DNA from: Variovorax sp. MHTC-1
Lineage (GTDB): Bacteria > Pseudomonadota > Gammaproteobacteria > Burkholderiales > Burkholderiaceae_C
Assembly (NCBI RefSeq): GCF_003984645.1
Contig: NZ_RWKI01000025.1
Location: forward strand, 1-47,733
Length of the DNA stretch: 47,733 bases
Reading direction: 5' to 3'
Part shown: positions 24,037 through 32,218 of the stretch, piece by piece
Numbering within the stretch: the stretch's first letter is position 1
Layout of the letters: every line of letters starts with the position of its first letter
Position numbers and translations under genes: made by a program
The notes under the pieces: generated by a model
The model's database searches: none
What the model was told of the DNA's origin: nothing
Seen by the model: only the letters and a program-made list of their open reading frames with translations

Positions 24037-25434
24037 ATGAGCATCCAGATCTCCACCGCACGCCTCGTGGGCGACACGCCGCAGGGCGGCACCGTCCTCG
24101 GCTTCTATGCGCCCAAGGGCGCGCCGCGCCCGCCCTGCATCGCGCGCGGCGAAGGCATCTTCCTGTGGGACGCCGACGGCAAGCGCTACTTGGACGCCAC
24201 CGCCGGCGCGGTGGTCGCCAACATCGGCCACGGCAACCCGCGCGTGCTGGCCGCGATGACCGAGCAGGCGGCCAAGGTCAGCTTCGCCTATCCGCGCTTC
24301 TTCGAGAGCGAGCACAACATCGCGCTGGCCGACCGCGTCTGCGCGCTCGCCGGCGAGGGCTTCGACCGCGCCTTCTTCGTCTCCGGCGGGTCGGAAGCCA
24401 ACGAGGCCGCGATCAAGCTCGCGCGGCAGTACGCGGTGATCAGGGGCCAGGCGAGCCGCGCCAAGGTGATTTCGCGCAATCCGAGCTATCACGGCTCCAC
24501 GCTGGGCGCGCTCGCGGTCACCGGCGACGCCAACACGCTGAATCTATATGGGCCGATGGTCCGCACGATGCCGAAGGTCGCGGCGCCGCTGTCCTACCGC
24601 GTGCCGGAAGGACACACCGTCGAGTCGCACGCGATGACCTGCGCCGACGACCTCGAGCAGACCATCCTGCGCGAAGGTCCGCAGACCGTGCTGGCCTTCA
24701 TCCTCGAACCGATCGGCGGGCTCTCGACCGGCGCGGTGGTGTCCTCGGCGGCCTACTTCGAGCGCGTGCGCCAGATCTGCGACCGCCACGGCGTGCTGGT
24801 CATCTACGACGAGATCATGAGCGGCGCCGGCCGCACCGGCGCCTTCCTCGCCGCGCACCACTGGCCCGCGGCGCGGCCCGATCTCGTGACCTTGGCCAAG
24901 GGCCTGGCCGCCGGCTACACGCCGCTGGGCTGCCTGCTCGCGCCCGACCGCATCGTCGATGCCGTGGCCGCCAGCGGCGGCTTCGTGCACGGCCACACCT
25001 ACTTCACCAATCCGCTTTCCTGCGCGGTCGCGCATGCGGTGGTCGACGAAGTGGTCCGGCAGGACCTGGTCGTGCGGGCGCGCGACAGGGGCGAGTACCT
25101 GATGGCGCGGCTCAACGAACTCGCTGCGCGTTCGCCCATCGTCGGCGACGTGCGCGGCAAGGGTTTGCTGACCGCGATCGAGATCGTGGCCGACAAGCCG
25201 ACGCGGCGCCAGCTGCCAGTGGCCTTCAACGCGCCCGCGCGGCTCACCGAGCACGGCTTGAAGCACGGCATCGCGCTCTACAACCGGCGCGCCAACCTGG
25301 GCGCCTTCGGCGATTTCCAGATGATCACGCCGCCGCTCACGATCACCGAGCCGGAGCTCGACGAGCTCGCCGACCTGCTCGAGAAGTCCCTGCGCGATCT
25401 CGCCGACGAGATCGCGCGCAAGGGCCTCGCTTGA
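24037..25434 (+). CDS. Class III pyridoxal-phosphate aminotransferase
   Basis: A 465-residue fold-type I aminotransferase of class III (omega-amino acid:pyruvate type). Motifs are FVSGGSEANEAAIKLARQY (phosphate cup), the Asp of VLVIYDEIMSGAGRTG that contacts the pyridine nitrogen, and Lys288 in LVTLAKGLAAGY, which holds the cofactor. Length is typical. It probably transfers an amino group from a non-protein amine or omega-amino acid. It opens a likely operon with the Bug receptor and the DMFase-like hydrolase under the divergent LysR regulator, which would suit catabolism of an amide whose hydrolysis releases an amine or amino acid. Confidence 0.92.
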   Translation: MSIQISTARLVGDTPQGGTVLGFYAPKGAPRPPCIARGEGIFLWDADGKRYLDATAGAVVANIGHGNPRVLAAMTEQAAKVSFAYPRFFESEHNIALADRVCALAGEGFDRAFFVSGGSEANEAAIKLARQYAVIRGQASRAKVISRNPSYHGSTLGALAVTGDANTLNLYGPMVRTMPKVAAPLSYRVPEGHTVESHAMTCADDLEQTILREGPQTVLAFILEPIGGLSTGAVVSSAAYFERVRQICDRHGVLVIYDEIMSGAGRTGAFLAAHHWPAARPDLVTLAKGLAAGYTPLGCLLAPDRIVDAVAASGGFVHGHTYFTNPLSCAVAHAVVDEVVRQDLVVRARDRGEYLMARLNELAARSPIVGDVRGKGLLTAIEIVADKPTRRQLPVAFNAPARLTEHGLKHGIALYNRRANLGAFGDFQMITPPLTITEPELDELADLLEKSLRDLADEIARKGLA

Positions 25435-25464
25435 TTTCCCACCTCCTTGCCTGAAAGGCCCTCG

Positions 25465-26445
25465 ATGAAGCTCCATGCCGTTCTCCTGAAGACAGCGCTC
25501 GCCTGCGCGACCTTCGCCTTCGCCGCTGCCGCGCCCGCGCAGATCGCCACCACCAAGGGACCGCTGAAGCTCATCGTCGGCTACCCGGCCGGCGGCTCGG
25601 CCGACGTGCAGGCGCGCACGCTGGCCGACAAGCTCGCGGCCGAGCTCGGCACCACGGTGGTGATCGACAACCGCACCGGCGCCGGTGGCCAGATCGCGGC
25701 CGACTACGTGCGCGCCGCGCCGCCCGACGGCCTCACGGTGCTGCTGGCCAACATGCACATGATGGTGATGCTGCCGCTGACCTCGAAGTCGGTGCGCTAC
25801 GACCCGGTGAAGGACTTTCACGCCGTCGGTCGCATCGCAAGTTTCTACGAGGGCATCGCCGTGCCGACCGCGCTGCCGGTGCAGAACGTGCAGCAATGGC
25901 TGGAGCTCGCACGCACCGATACGTCGAAGGCGAGCTACGGCGTGCCCGCACCCGGCAGCGTCGCGCAGTTCATGGGTTTCCGCCTCGGCAGCGAGGCCAA
26001 GGCCAGCCTGGTGGCGGCGCCTTATCGCGGCGCGGCGCCGCTGGTGCAGGACCTGCTTGGCAATCAGATCGCGGCCGGCATCATGCCGATCGCGGACCTG
26101 GTCGCGCACCAGCAAAGCGGCAAGCTCAAGGTGCTCGCTGTCAACGGCGCCAGGCGCGCCTCGCTCCTGCCCGATGTGCCCACGCTCAAGGAACTGGGCC
26201 AGCCGCACTTCGACAACCTTGAATGGACCGGCCTCTTCGTGCCCGCCGGCACGCCGCGGCCCATCGTCGACCAGCTGCATGCGGCGCTGGGCAAGGCGCT
26301 TGCCAACAAGGAGGTGCAAGAGCGCCTGCAGAAGCTCAGCAGCGATCCGAGCCCGAGCACGCCGGAGGAGCTGACCAGGCTCATTGCCGACGATCTCAAG
26401 CGCTGGGGTCCGGTGGTCAAGGCCTCGGGCTTCAGCTCGGAATGA
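25465..26445 (+). CDS. Bug/TctC-family tripartite tricarboxylate transporter receptor
   Basis: A 326-residue periplasmic binding protein with a signal peptide (residues 1-26, ending AAPAQ). Typical Bug motifs are LKLIVGYPAGGSADVQAR, VVIDNRTGAGGQIAADYV and KDFHAVGRIA. These receptors capture carboxylates and other small organic molecules. No TctA/TctB membrane genes are nearby, the common orphan state in Betaproteobacteria. The start has GAAAGG upstream. Its stop overlaps the start of the DMFase-like gene (ATGA), indicating coupled translation and a shared substrate pathway. Confidence 0.92.
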   Translation: MKLHAVLLKTALACATFAFAAAAPAQIATTKGPLKLIVGYPAGGSADVQARTLADKLAAELGTTVVIDNRTGAGGQIAADYVRAAPPDGLTVLLANMHMMVMLPLTSKSVRYDPVKDFHAVGRIASFYEGIAVPTALPVQNVQQWLELARTDTSKASYGVPAPGSVAQFMGFRLGSEAKASLVAAPYRGAAPLVQDLLGNQIAAGIMPIADLVAHQQSGKLKVLAVNGARRASLLPDVPTLKELGQPHFDNLEWTGLFVPAGTPRPIVDQLHAALGKALANKEVQERLQKLSSDPSPSTPEELTRLIADDLKRWGPVVKASGFSSE

Positions 26446-28730
26446 CGCGCGCGCCGATCCCGCCGCACAAGTCCCTGCGCCTGCCCGGCGTCCATGGCTA
26501 TGCCGACTGCAAGAGCGCGGCCGCCGGCGAGCTGGTGCGCTTCCACATCAGCAGCGACCGGGGCTACCGGCTCTCGGTCTGCCGGCTCGGCAGCGATGTG
26601 GAAGGGCGCAGCGACGACCTGGTGCTGCATGCCTTCGCGCCGTCGCCCGCGCGCGTGCAGCCGATCCACCCCGGCTCCTATGTCTTGGTCGAGAAGGGGC
26701 TGGATGCGATGCTGCCGCTCTCCGGCCTGACCCTGGAGTGCTGGGTCAAGCCCTGGAGCGTCGCAGCGCGCCAGACCTTGATCGCCCAGTACGACTTTCC
26801 CGCCCGCTGCGGCTGGGGCCTTTTCATCGAGGAAGGCGGAGCGCTCGGCTTCTACCTCGGCGACGGCCGGGTCTTCCGCGCCGAGGCACAGCAGGCGCAC
26901 GGCCGGCTCGCTGCGCGGCGCTGGCAGCATGTGGCCGCCACGTGGAACGGCCGCGTCGCGGCGCTCTGGATCGATGGCCAGCAAGTCGGGCAATGGGATG
27001 CGGTGCAGGAAGTCCGGCCCGGTCCCGCACCGTTGCGAATAGGCGCGAGCGGTGTCGACGGTCTGGCCGACGTTTTTCTCGAAGCCGATCTGGTCATGCC
27101 GGCGATCCACGGTCGCGCGCTGGCAGCCGAAGAGATCGCCGAGCGCCACGCGCAGCGCGGACTCACGGTGGCGTCCGGCCGCTCGGTGCTGGCCTGCTGG
27201 CCGCTGCGCGAGGAGCGTGGCGCGCAGGTGGCCGATGCGAGCGGCCATCAGCGCACCGGCTGCATCGTCAACCACGGCACCTGGATGATCGTCGGCCCCG
27301 CCTTCGAGCCGGCCAAGGTGGGGCCCAGAGAAGACGCCGAGTCGCGCTACGACCCCTTTGCCGATCCGACGCGCGGGCACGGCCTGCGCTTCGCGAGCGA
27401 CGATCTCTACGATTGCCGCTGGGAGGCGACGCACGAATTCCGCATTCCCGCGGACGCGAAGTCGGGCGTCTATGTGTGCCGCATCCGCTACGAGCTCGAC
27501 GGCCGCGAGGCCGACTACGACATCACGTTCATCGTGCGCAAGCCCGCGCATGCGGCGCCGGCGCCGATCCTCGTGCTGTGCGCCGTCAACAGCTGGCTGG
27601 CCTATGCGAGCACGCCCTTTGCGAAGAACGTGGTCGACGATCCTGTGTGGCCGCGCCGCGCGGCCGGCCTCGAGAACTGCCATCCGGAAGCACCGGCCTA
27701 CAGCAGCTACACCTACCACCGCGCCGGCCAGCCCTGCTACCAGGTCGGCCTGCGCATGCCCTGGCCCAACGCCAGCCCCAACGCGCTCTACGACCCCGAG
27801 GGCAGCGGCTTCAGCCAGTGGACGCGGCTCGAGCGGCGCCTGCACGCCTGGCTCGCGCGCGAGGGCTATGACTTCGACGTGATCGGCGACATCGACCTGC
27901 ACCGCGATCCGGCGCTCCTCTCGCGCTACAAGACCGTGTTCGTCAACGGCCACAGCGAATACTGGTCGCTGCCCGCTGTCGACGGGCTCGACGACTACCT
28001 CTGCCGCGGCGGCAGCGCGATCGTGCTCTCGGGCAACACCATGTACCTGCGCGTGAGCTACGACGAGGACTTCACGGTCATGGAGCAGCGCAAGGTCAAC
28101 GGCCCCGACCATGACGAAACGGTGCCGCCGGTGGGCCCGCCGGCCGGCCCCTTCGGCGAGCAGTACCACGGCCAGGACTGGGCGCGCGGCGGGCGGCTCA
28201 GGGCCTCGGGCCGGGCGGCGGCCGACATCATCGGGCTCGAAACCGCGGGCTGGGCCTTCGCCGACAGCGAGGACTTCGGCGTCTACCACGTGGCGCAGCC
28301 CGCGCATGCGCTCTTCAACGAGCCGCACCCGCTGGGCCTGGCCAGGGGCCAGACCTTCGGCCATGCGCCGGGCGGTGGGCTGCCGCGCGCGATCGGCCAC
28401 GAATGGGACCTCACGATCGCCACGCTCGCGCGCATGACGAAGCGCATGCCACCGGGCGCTGCGCTGCCGGTGCCGCAGGAAGGCATCGAGGTCATCGCCC
28501 AAGGCATCCGGCGCGTGCCCGGCCGGCTCGACGCCTACCTCGACTGCTTCTCGAACCTGACCGAGTCGCTCGACGGCCTTTCGGCCGAGATGATTTACTG
28601 GGAGCGGCCTCAGGGCGGGCGCGTGTTCCACGCCGGTGCGGTCGGCGCAGCCTGGGTATTGGGCAGCGACCCGAATTTCGGCAAGCTGCTGAAGAACGTG
28701 CTGTGGCGCTTCGGCGTAGAGCCCGAGTAG
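26442..28730 (+). CDS. N,N-dimethylformamidase large-subunit-like hydrolase with LamG-type domain
   Basis: A 762-residue protein. Residues about 85-240 form a concanavalin/LamG-like sandwich (LSGLTLECWVKPW, WQHVAATWNGRVAALWIDGQ). Residues about 320-755 resemble the C-terminal part of the N,N-dimethylformamidase beta subunit. From memory, that subunit is also 762 residues and binds one iron through two tyrosines and a glutamate. Candidates here are Tyr388 (NSWLAYAS), Tyr423 or Tyr425 (SSYTYH) and Glu506 (NGHSEYWS). No signal peptide is evident. No gene for the small subunit (about 130 residues) is adjacent. It probably hydrolyses an amide or related bond, with substrate unknown. Translation is coupled to the Bug receptor gene. 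Confidence 0.78.
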   Translation: MTRAPIPPHKSLRLPGVHGYADCKSAAAGELVRFHISSDRGYRLSVCRLGSDVEGRSDDLVLHAFAPSPARVQPIHPGSYVLVEKGLDAMLPLSGLTLECWVKPWSVAARQTLIAQYDFPARCGWGLFIEEGGALGFYLGDGRVFRAEAQQAHGRLAARRWQHVAATWNGRVAALWIDGQQVGQWDAVQEVRPGPAPLRIGASGVDGLADVFLEADLVMPAIHGRALAAEEIAERHAQRGLTVASGRSVLACWPLREERGAQVADASGHQRTGCIVNHGTWMIVGPAFEPAKVGPREDAESRYDPFADPTRGHGLRFASDDLYDCRWEATHEFRIPADAKSGVYVCRIRYELDGREADYDITFIVRKPAHAAPAPILVLCAVNSWLAYASTPFAKNVVDDPVWPRRAAGLENCHPEAPAYSSYTYHRAGQPCYQVGLRMPWPNASPNALYDPEGSGFSQWTRLERRLHAWLAREGYDFDVIGDIDLHRDPALLSRYKTVFVNGHSEYWSLPAVDGLDDYLCRGGSAIVLSGNTMYLRVSYDEDFTVMEQRKVNGPDHDETVPPVGPPAGPFGEQYHGQDWARGGRLRASGRAAADIIGLETAGWAFADSEDFGVYHVAQPAHALFNEPHPLGLARGQTFGHAPGGGLPRAIGHEWDLTIATLARMTKRMPPGAALPVPQEGIEVIAQGIRRVPGRLDAYLDCFSNLTESLDGLSAEMIYWERPQGGRVFHAGAVGAAWVLGSDPNFGKLLKNVLWRFGVEPE

Positions 28731-28746
28731 AGCGCAGGCCCGAGGC

Positions 28747-29718
28747 TCAACCCGCGAGCAGGGCCCCGAAGCGCTCCACGTCGACGTTGCCGCCGCTCAG
28801 CAGCACGCCGATGCGCTTGCCGCGCAGCTGCGCCTTCATCTCGCGCGCGGCCGCAAAGCCCAGGCAGCCGGTGGGCTCCACCACCAGCTTCATGCGCGAG
28901 GCGAAGAAGCGCATGGCCTCGACCAGCTGCGCGTCGCTCGCCGTGAATACAGCGTCGACCTCGCGCCGGATGATGGGGAAGGTGTGCTGGCCCAGGTGCT
29001 GCGTCTGCGCGCCGTCCGCGATGGTCTTCGGCGTGTCGATGTGGACGATCTCGCCGCTGCGAAAAGACTGCTGCCCGTCGTTGCCCGCTTCCGGCTCCAC
29101 GCCGTAGATCTTGCATTGCGGCGAAAGCGCGCGCGCGGCGAGCGCCGAGCCCGAGAGCAGGCCGCCGCCGCCCATGGGGGCGAAGAAGGCATCGAGCGGC
29201 CCCACCTCCTCGTACAGTTCCTTCGCCGCCGTGCCCTGGCCCGCGATCACGTCGGGATGGTCGTAGGGCGGGATCAGCGTCAGGCCGTGCTTCTCGGCCA
29301 AGTCGCGGCCGATCTGCTCGCGGTCGTCCCGGTAGCGGTCGTAGATGACGACCTGGCCGCCGTAGCCCTTGGTGGCGGCCACCTTGGCCGCCGGTGCGTC
29401 GTGCGGCATCACGATGGTCGCGGGCATGCCGAGGATGCGCGCGGCGAGCGCGATGGCCTGCGCATGATTGCCCGAGGAGAAGGCCACCACGCCGGCCCGG
29501 CGCTGGCGCTCGTCGAACTTCGCGAGCGCATTGAAGGCGCCGCGGAACTTGAAGGCGCCCATGCGCTGCAGGTTCTCGCACTTGAAGAAGATCTCGGCAC
29601 CGAATTCCTCGTCGGCTGTGCGCGAGCGCAGCACCGGCGTGCGATGGGCGTGGCCTTCGATGCGCGCGGCAGCGGCGGCGACGTCTTCGAAGGTGGGCAG
29701 CTTCAGGGTTTCAGACAT
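28747..29718 (-). CDS. PLP-dependent threonine/hydroxyaspartate dehydratase-like enzyme
   Basis: A 323-residue fold-type II PLP enzyme. Lys57 in MGAFKFRGAFN should bind the cofactor. SSGNHAQA contacts the substrate carboxylate and PMGGGGLLSGS the phosphate. It has no C-terminal ACT domain, so it resembles catabolic threonine dehydratase, serine racemase and threo-3-hydroxyaspartate ammonia-lyase rather than biosynthetic IlvA. The block VMPHDAPAAKVAATKGYGG favours the hydroxyaspartate/serine-racemase subgroup. It meets the DMFase-like gene tail to tail and has its own promoter region with direct repeats, so it may or may not belong to that pathway. Confidence 0.88.
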   Translation of the reverse strand: MSETLKLPTFEDVAAAAARIEGHAHRTPVLRSRTADEEFGAEIFFKCENLQRMGAFKFRGAFNALAKFDERQRRAGVVAFSSGNHAQAIALAARILGMPATIVMPHDAPAAKVAATKGYGGQVVIYDRYRDDREQIGRDLAEKHGLTLIPPYDHPDVIAGQGTAAKELYEEVGPLDAFFAPMGGGGLLSGSALAARALSPQCKIYGVEPEAGNDGQQSFRSGEIVHIDTPKTIADGAQTQHLGQHTFPIIRREVDAVFTASDAQLVEAMRFFASRMKLVVEPTGCLGFAAAREMKAQLRGKRIGVLLSGGNVDVERFGALLAG

Positions 29719-29732
29719 GGCGTTCCTCGATG

Positions 29733-29764
29733 TGGACAGATTATCTATACCTGGACAAATTATC
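29733..29764 (-). promoter_or_regulatory. Direct repeats and promoter upstream of the dehydratase gene
   Basis: On the minus strand GATAATTTGTCCA and GATAATCTGTCCA recur 19 bases apart with one difference (plus-strand 29752-29764 and 29733-29745). TTGATA and GATAAT boxes embedded in them, about 15 bases apart, could serve as -35 and -10. Tandem repeats two helical turns apart suit binding of a regulator on one face. One copy overlaps the end of the HxlR gene. Confidence 0.45.
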
Positions 29765-30083
29765 AAAGCTCGGCGAACCAACGGTCTGCCCACTGGTTGA
29801 GCGGCTTCAGGCGCTTCACCAGCTCGACGCCCGATTCGGTCAGCGCATAGCCGAGCTCGGCCAGCTCGACGATGTTCAGCGCGCGCAGTTCCTTGAGGCG
29901 GTCGTTCAGGACCGAGGGCGACATCTCGCCCGCATTCGTCTGCAGCAACCGGAAGCTCTGCGGCGCGCCGTCGCGCAACTCCCAGAGGATGCGCAATGTG
30001 CCCTTGCGGCCGAGCTGCTCGAGCAGCGCCATGATCGGGCGCCGGGCCGCGACGGGGAGGGCATCGGAGGACTTGGCGTTCAT
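29763..30083 (-). CDS. HxlR family transcriptional regulator
   Basis: A 106-residue winged-helix protein of the HxlR type: GRKGTLRILWELRDGAPQSF, EMSPSVLNDRLKELRALNIV and ALTESGVELVKRLKPL cover the wing and dimer helices. It lacks the usual N-terminal redox cysteine, so thiol sensing as in YodB or HypR is unlikely. It is divergent from the carboxymuconolactone-decarboxylase-like gene. Two near-identical palindromes lie in the 100-base gap and are its likely operators. Confidence 0.9.
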   Translation of the reverse strand: MNAKSSDALPVAARRPIMALLEQLGRKGTLRILWELRDGAPQSFRLLQTNAGEMSPSVLNDRLKELRALNIVELAELGYALTESGVELVKRLKPLNQWADRWFAEL

Positions 30084-30097
30084 GCTGAAGGTGATTG

Positions 30098-30117
30098 CGC
30101 TACGAAATCCGTAGCGA
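30098..30117. promoter_or_regulatory. HxlR operator 1
   Basis: CGCTACG and CGTAGCG flank AAATC. The 20-base site matches operator 2 (30133-30152) at 19 positions. It lies 14 bases from the HxlR start codon. TTGCGC at 30095 and TAGACT at 30118, 17 bases apart, suggest it fills the spacer of the promoter for the rightward gene. Confidence 0.7.
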
Positions 30118-30119
30118 TA

Positions 30120-30161
30120 GACTGCACTCTGTCGCTACGAATTCCGTAGCGAAGTGCAGTC
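30120..30161. promoter_or_regulatory. HxlR operator 2 inside a longer interrupted palindrome
   Basis: TCGCTACG (30132-30139) and CGTAGCGA (30145-30152) flank AATTC, and GACTGCACT (30120-30128) pairs with AGTGCAGTC (30153-30161). Seventeen paired bases with a three-base bulge result. The centre is 35 bases from that of operator 1. If transcribed it would form a stable hairpin in the leader of the rightward gene. Confidence 0.7.
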
Positions 30162-30183
30162 ATTCTAGCCAGAGGAATCGCCA

Positions 30184-30747
30184 ATGACGACCCTGTCCGA
30201 ACCACGCATCGCACCGCTTGCGCCGCCCCATCCGGAAGCGCTCGGTGCGCTGCTGAAAAAGATGACGCCGCCCGATGCGCCGGAAATCCTGGCGCTCTTC
30301 CGGGTGCTGGCGATCAACCCGATGCTTGCCGAACGATCGATGCCATGGGGCGGCTACCTGCTGGGCCGCAAGGCAAGCCTTGCGCTGCGCGATCGGGAGA
30401 TCGTCATCCTGCGCGTGTGCGCGCGCTGCGGCGCGGAGTACGAGTGGGGCGTGCATTGGGCGGCGTTCGCCCAGGCTGCGGGGCTGGGCGAACGCGAGCG
30501 TGAGGCCATCGTCTCGGCCGTCGCCGACCTCGAAGTGCTTGCACCGCGCGACCGGCTGCTGTTGCAGATGGTGGATGCGCTGCACGACAAGGCCGATGTC
30601 GACGACGCGCTGTGGCAGTCGTTGTCGGCGCAATGGACGCCGCCGCAGCTCATCGAACTGCTGATGCTCGCCGGCTGGTACCACGCGATCAGCTATGTCT
30701 GCAACGCGGCGCGCGTGCCGCTGGAGACGTGGGCGGCGCGCTGGTGA
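30184..30747 (+). CDS. Carboxymuconolactone decarboxylase (AhpD-like) family protein
   Basis: A 187-residue all-helical protein of the CMD/AhpD superfamily. The conserved segment LRDREIVILRVCARCGAEYEWGVHW has Cys and Glu/His positions of the group. The usual CxxC pair is reduced to CARC, near residues 80-83, so a peroxidase-like thiol role remains possible. Family members decarboxylate lactones or reduce peroxides. AGAGGA precedes the start. It is probably controlled by the divergent HxlR regulator through the two palindromes in the gap. Confidence 0.88.
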   Translation: MTTLSEPRIAPLAPPHPEALGALLKKMTPPDAPEILALFRVLAINPMLAERSMPWGGYLLGRKASLALRDREIVILRVCARCGAEYEWGVHWAAFAQAAGLGEREREAIVSAVADLEVLAPRDRLLLQMVDALHDKADVDDALWQSLSAQWTPPQLIELLMLAGWYHAISYVCNAARVPLETWAARW

Positions 30748-30833
30748 GCGGGAGGAACCCGGAGTGAGCGCTCCCGCGGCATTTTTTCCGGCGCCGCCCT
30801 GTTCGCTGGCCCCCGGTCTGCCGATATACCGGC

Positions 30834-31586
30834 ATGACCCCCACGAAGACGCCGGCCGCAGGCGAGCCGAACTACAGGATCCAGTCGCGCGAAGGCTGCC
30901 GGATCGTGTACGGCCACATGCCGCTGCGCGACTGGCTGCTGCTCTTGAGAGAGGCGAGCGACATCGATGTGCTGCATGCCGACGTGGCGCGCATGCTGGG
31001 TGCCACCGCCGTCCTCGGACCGCCGCAAGGGCTGGCGCGCATCCGCGAGCAGGAAGCGCCCGCTGCCATGGGACGCGTGCGCGCACAGCTGGGCCGAGCC
31101 GCGCGCCGGCTCAAGCCGGATGCGGTGCGTTGGCTGGCGGCGGGCGAACAGGGGCTGTCGAGCCTGGCGCTCTTCACGCTCTTGACCGGCGTTCGCCCGC
31201 CGCACTACGGGGGTACCGCGCTCGACCTGCCGCGCAGCGCGAGCGAATTCCGCCGCTGCCGCCTGCTGCTGGAGCAGACGCCCTCGCTGCGGCGGCCGCT
31301 CCTGCTGCTGGCGGGGCGTGTCAGCGAGCCCGCGGTCGTGCCCTGGGCCGCGCTGGCCGAGGCTTGGAACGATCTCTGCACCCAGATGGACCACGAGCTC
31401 CCGCACTGGCGCGACCAGGCCGGCCGCGCGCCGGGCGTCAATGCGATGCTGGCCTGCTTTCTCGAAGTGGAGACCGACCTGGCCGTGCTTCAGTCGAGCC
31501 GGATGACCACCGCATCGCTGGCGCTGCCGGAGAGCTTCTCGAGCCCGGCCACGCGCCGCCCCGGCAGCGCGCGCTGGTCGATGTAG
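30834..31586 (+). CDS. Hypothetical protein
   Basis: A 250-residue soluble protein, mostly helical and rich in Arg, Ala and Leu. It opens with a conserved-looking segment (EGCRIVYGHMPLRDWLLLLREAS) and contains LGPPQGLARIREQEAPAAMGRVR. No family is recognised, and no signal peptide or membrane helix is seen. The start codon lacks a clear ribosome binding site and a TATACC box sits four bases before it. Initiation at the internal ATG for MPLRDW (codon 29) is a fair alternative. Confidence 0.5.
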   Translation: MTPTKTPAAGEPNYRIQSREGCRIVYGHMPLRDWLLLLREASDIDVLHADVARMLGATAVLGPPQGLARIREQEAPAAMGRVRAQLGRAARRLKPDAVRWLAAGEQGLSSLALFTLLTGVRPPHYGGTALDLPRSASEFRRCRLLLEQTPSLRRPLLLLAGRVSEPAVVPWAALAEAWNDLCTQMDHELPHWRDQAGRAPGVNAMLACFLEVETDLAVLQSSRMTTASLALPESFSSPATRRPGSARWSM

Positions 31587-31629
31587 CCTTGCTGCCGGCA
31601 GTCATGGCGGCTGCGATGAGGTGGACCCG

Positions 31630-32091
31630 GTGAGCCGTTCGAAGCACTTGTTTCTTGCCGCACTTGCGCTTTCGATGAAGCTGGCGGCGCACGCCGGAGC
31701 GTGGGGCGACGGCGCCTTCGACAACGACGCCGCACAGGAATGGCTGGCCGAATGTGCGCGCTCGACCCATCCAGGCCTCGCGTCCGAGGCCCTGGACATG
31801 GCGCTCTTCGCAAGCTACGTCGATGCGGACGACGGCGCTGCGGCAGTCGCCGTCGCCGAGCTGGTTGCCGCTGCCATCGCAACGGATACCGCGGCATCGA
31901 AGGCACGGGCGGTGCCCTGCCTGGCCGGCAAGCGACCCGAAGAGCTGCAGGCGCTTGCATCGCGCGCCAGGCAGGCCCTGGCCCGTGTCGCGGACCGCAA
32001 CGTCTCCGAGCTCGCCCAGCAATGGGAGGAAGAAAAGCCGAACCAGTGGGCGTCCAATCTGGCCCGGCTCGCGGCGCGCCTGCAACGCTAG
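31630..32091 (+). CDS. DUF4259 domain protein, probably secreted
   Basis: A protein of about 153 residues. A hydrophobic N-terminus (HLFLAALALSMKLAAHA) looks like a signal peptide. It precedes the DUF4259 hallmark GAWGDGAFDNDAAQEWLAE. Most DUF4259 proteins are cytoplasmic and of unknown role, so an exported version is unusual. GTG at 31630 is chosen because GAGGTGG sits seven bases before it. GTG at 31621 and ATG at 31675 are alternatives, and the latter would remove most of the signal. Confidence 0.7.
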   Translation: MSRSKHLFLAALALSMKLAAHAGAWGDGAFDNDAAQEWLAECARSTHPGLASEALDMALFASYVDADDGAAAVAVAELVAAAIATDTAASKARAVPCLAGKRPEELQALASRARQALARVADRNVSELAQQWEEEKPNQWASNLARLAARLQR

Positions 32092-32218
32092 AGGACGCTC
32101 GTGCTAACGCACGGTTACCAGCGAGACAACGACTTCAGACGCTGTCCGACAGATAAATGCCCAAGCTCGGATTTGATTCCATGCGTATGGCTTGTCGCCG
32201 TTCTGTTGAAAGGAAAAG

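Noticed and set aside
26064..28631. An 855-codon open frame antisense to the DMFase-like gene
   Set aside because: It has no family features and mirrors the codon bias of the sense gene. Long antisense frames are expected at this GC content.
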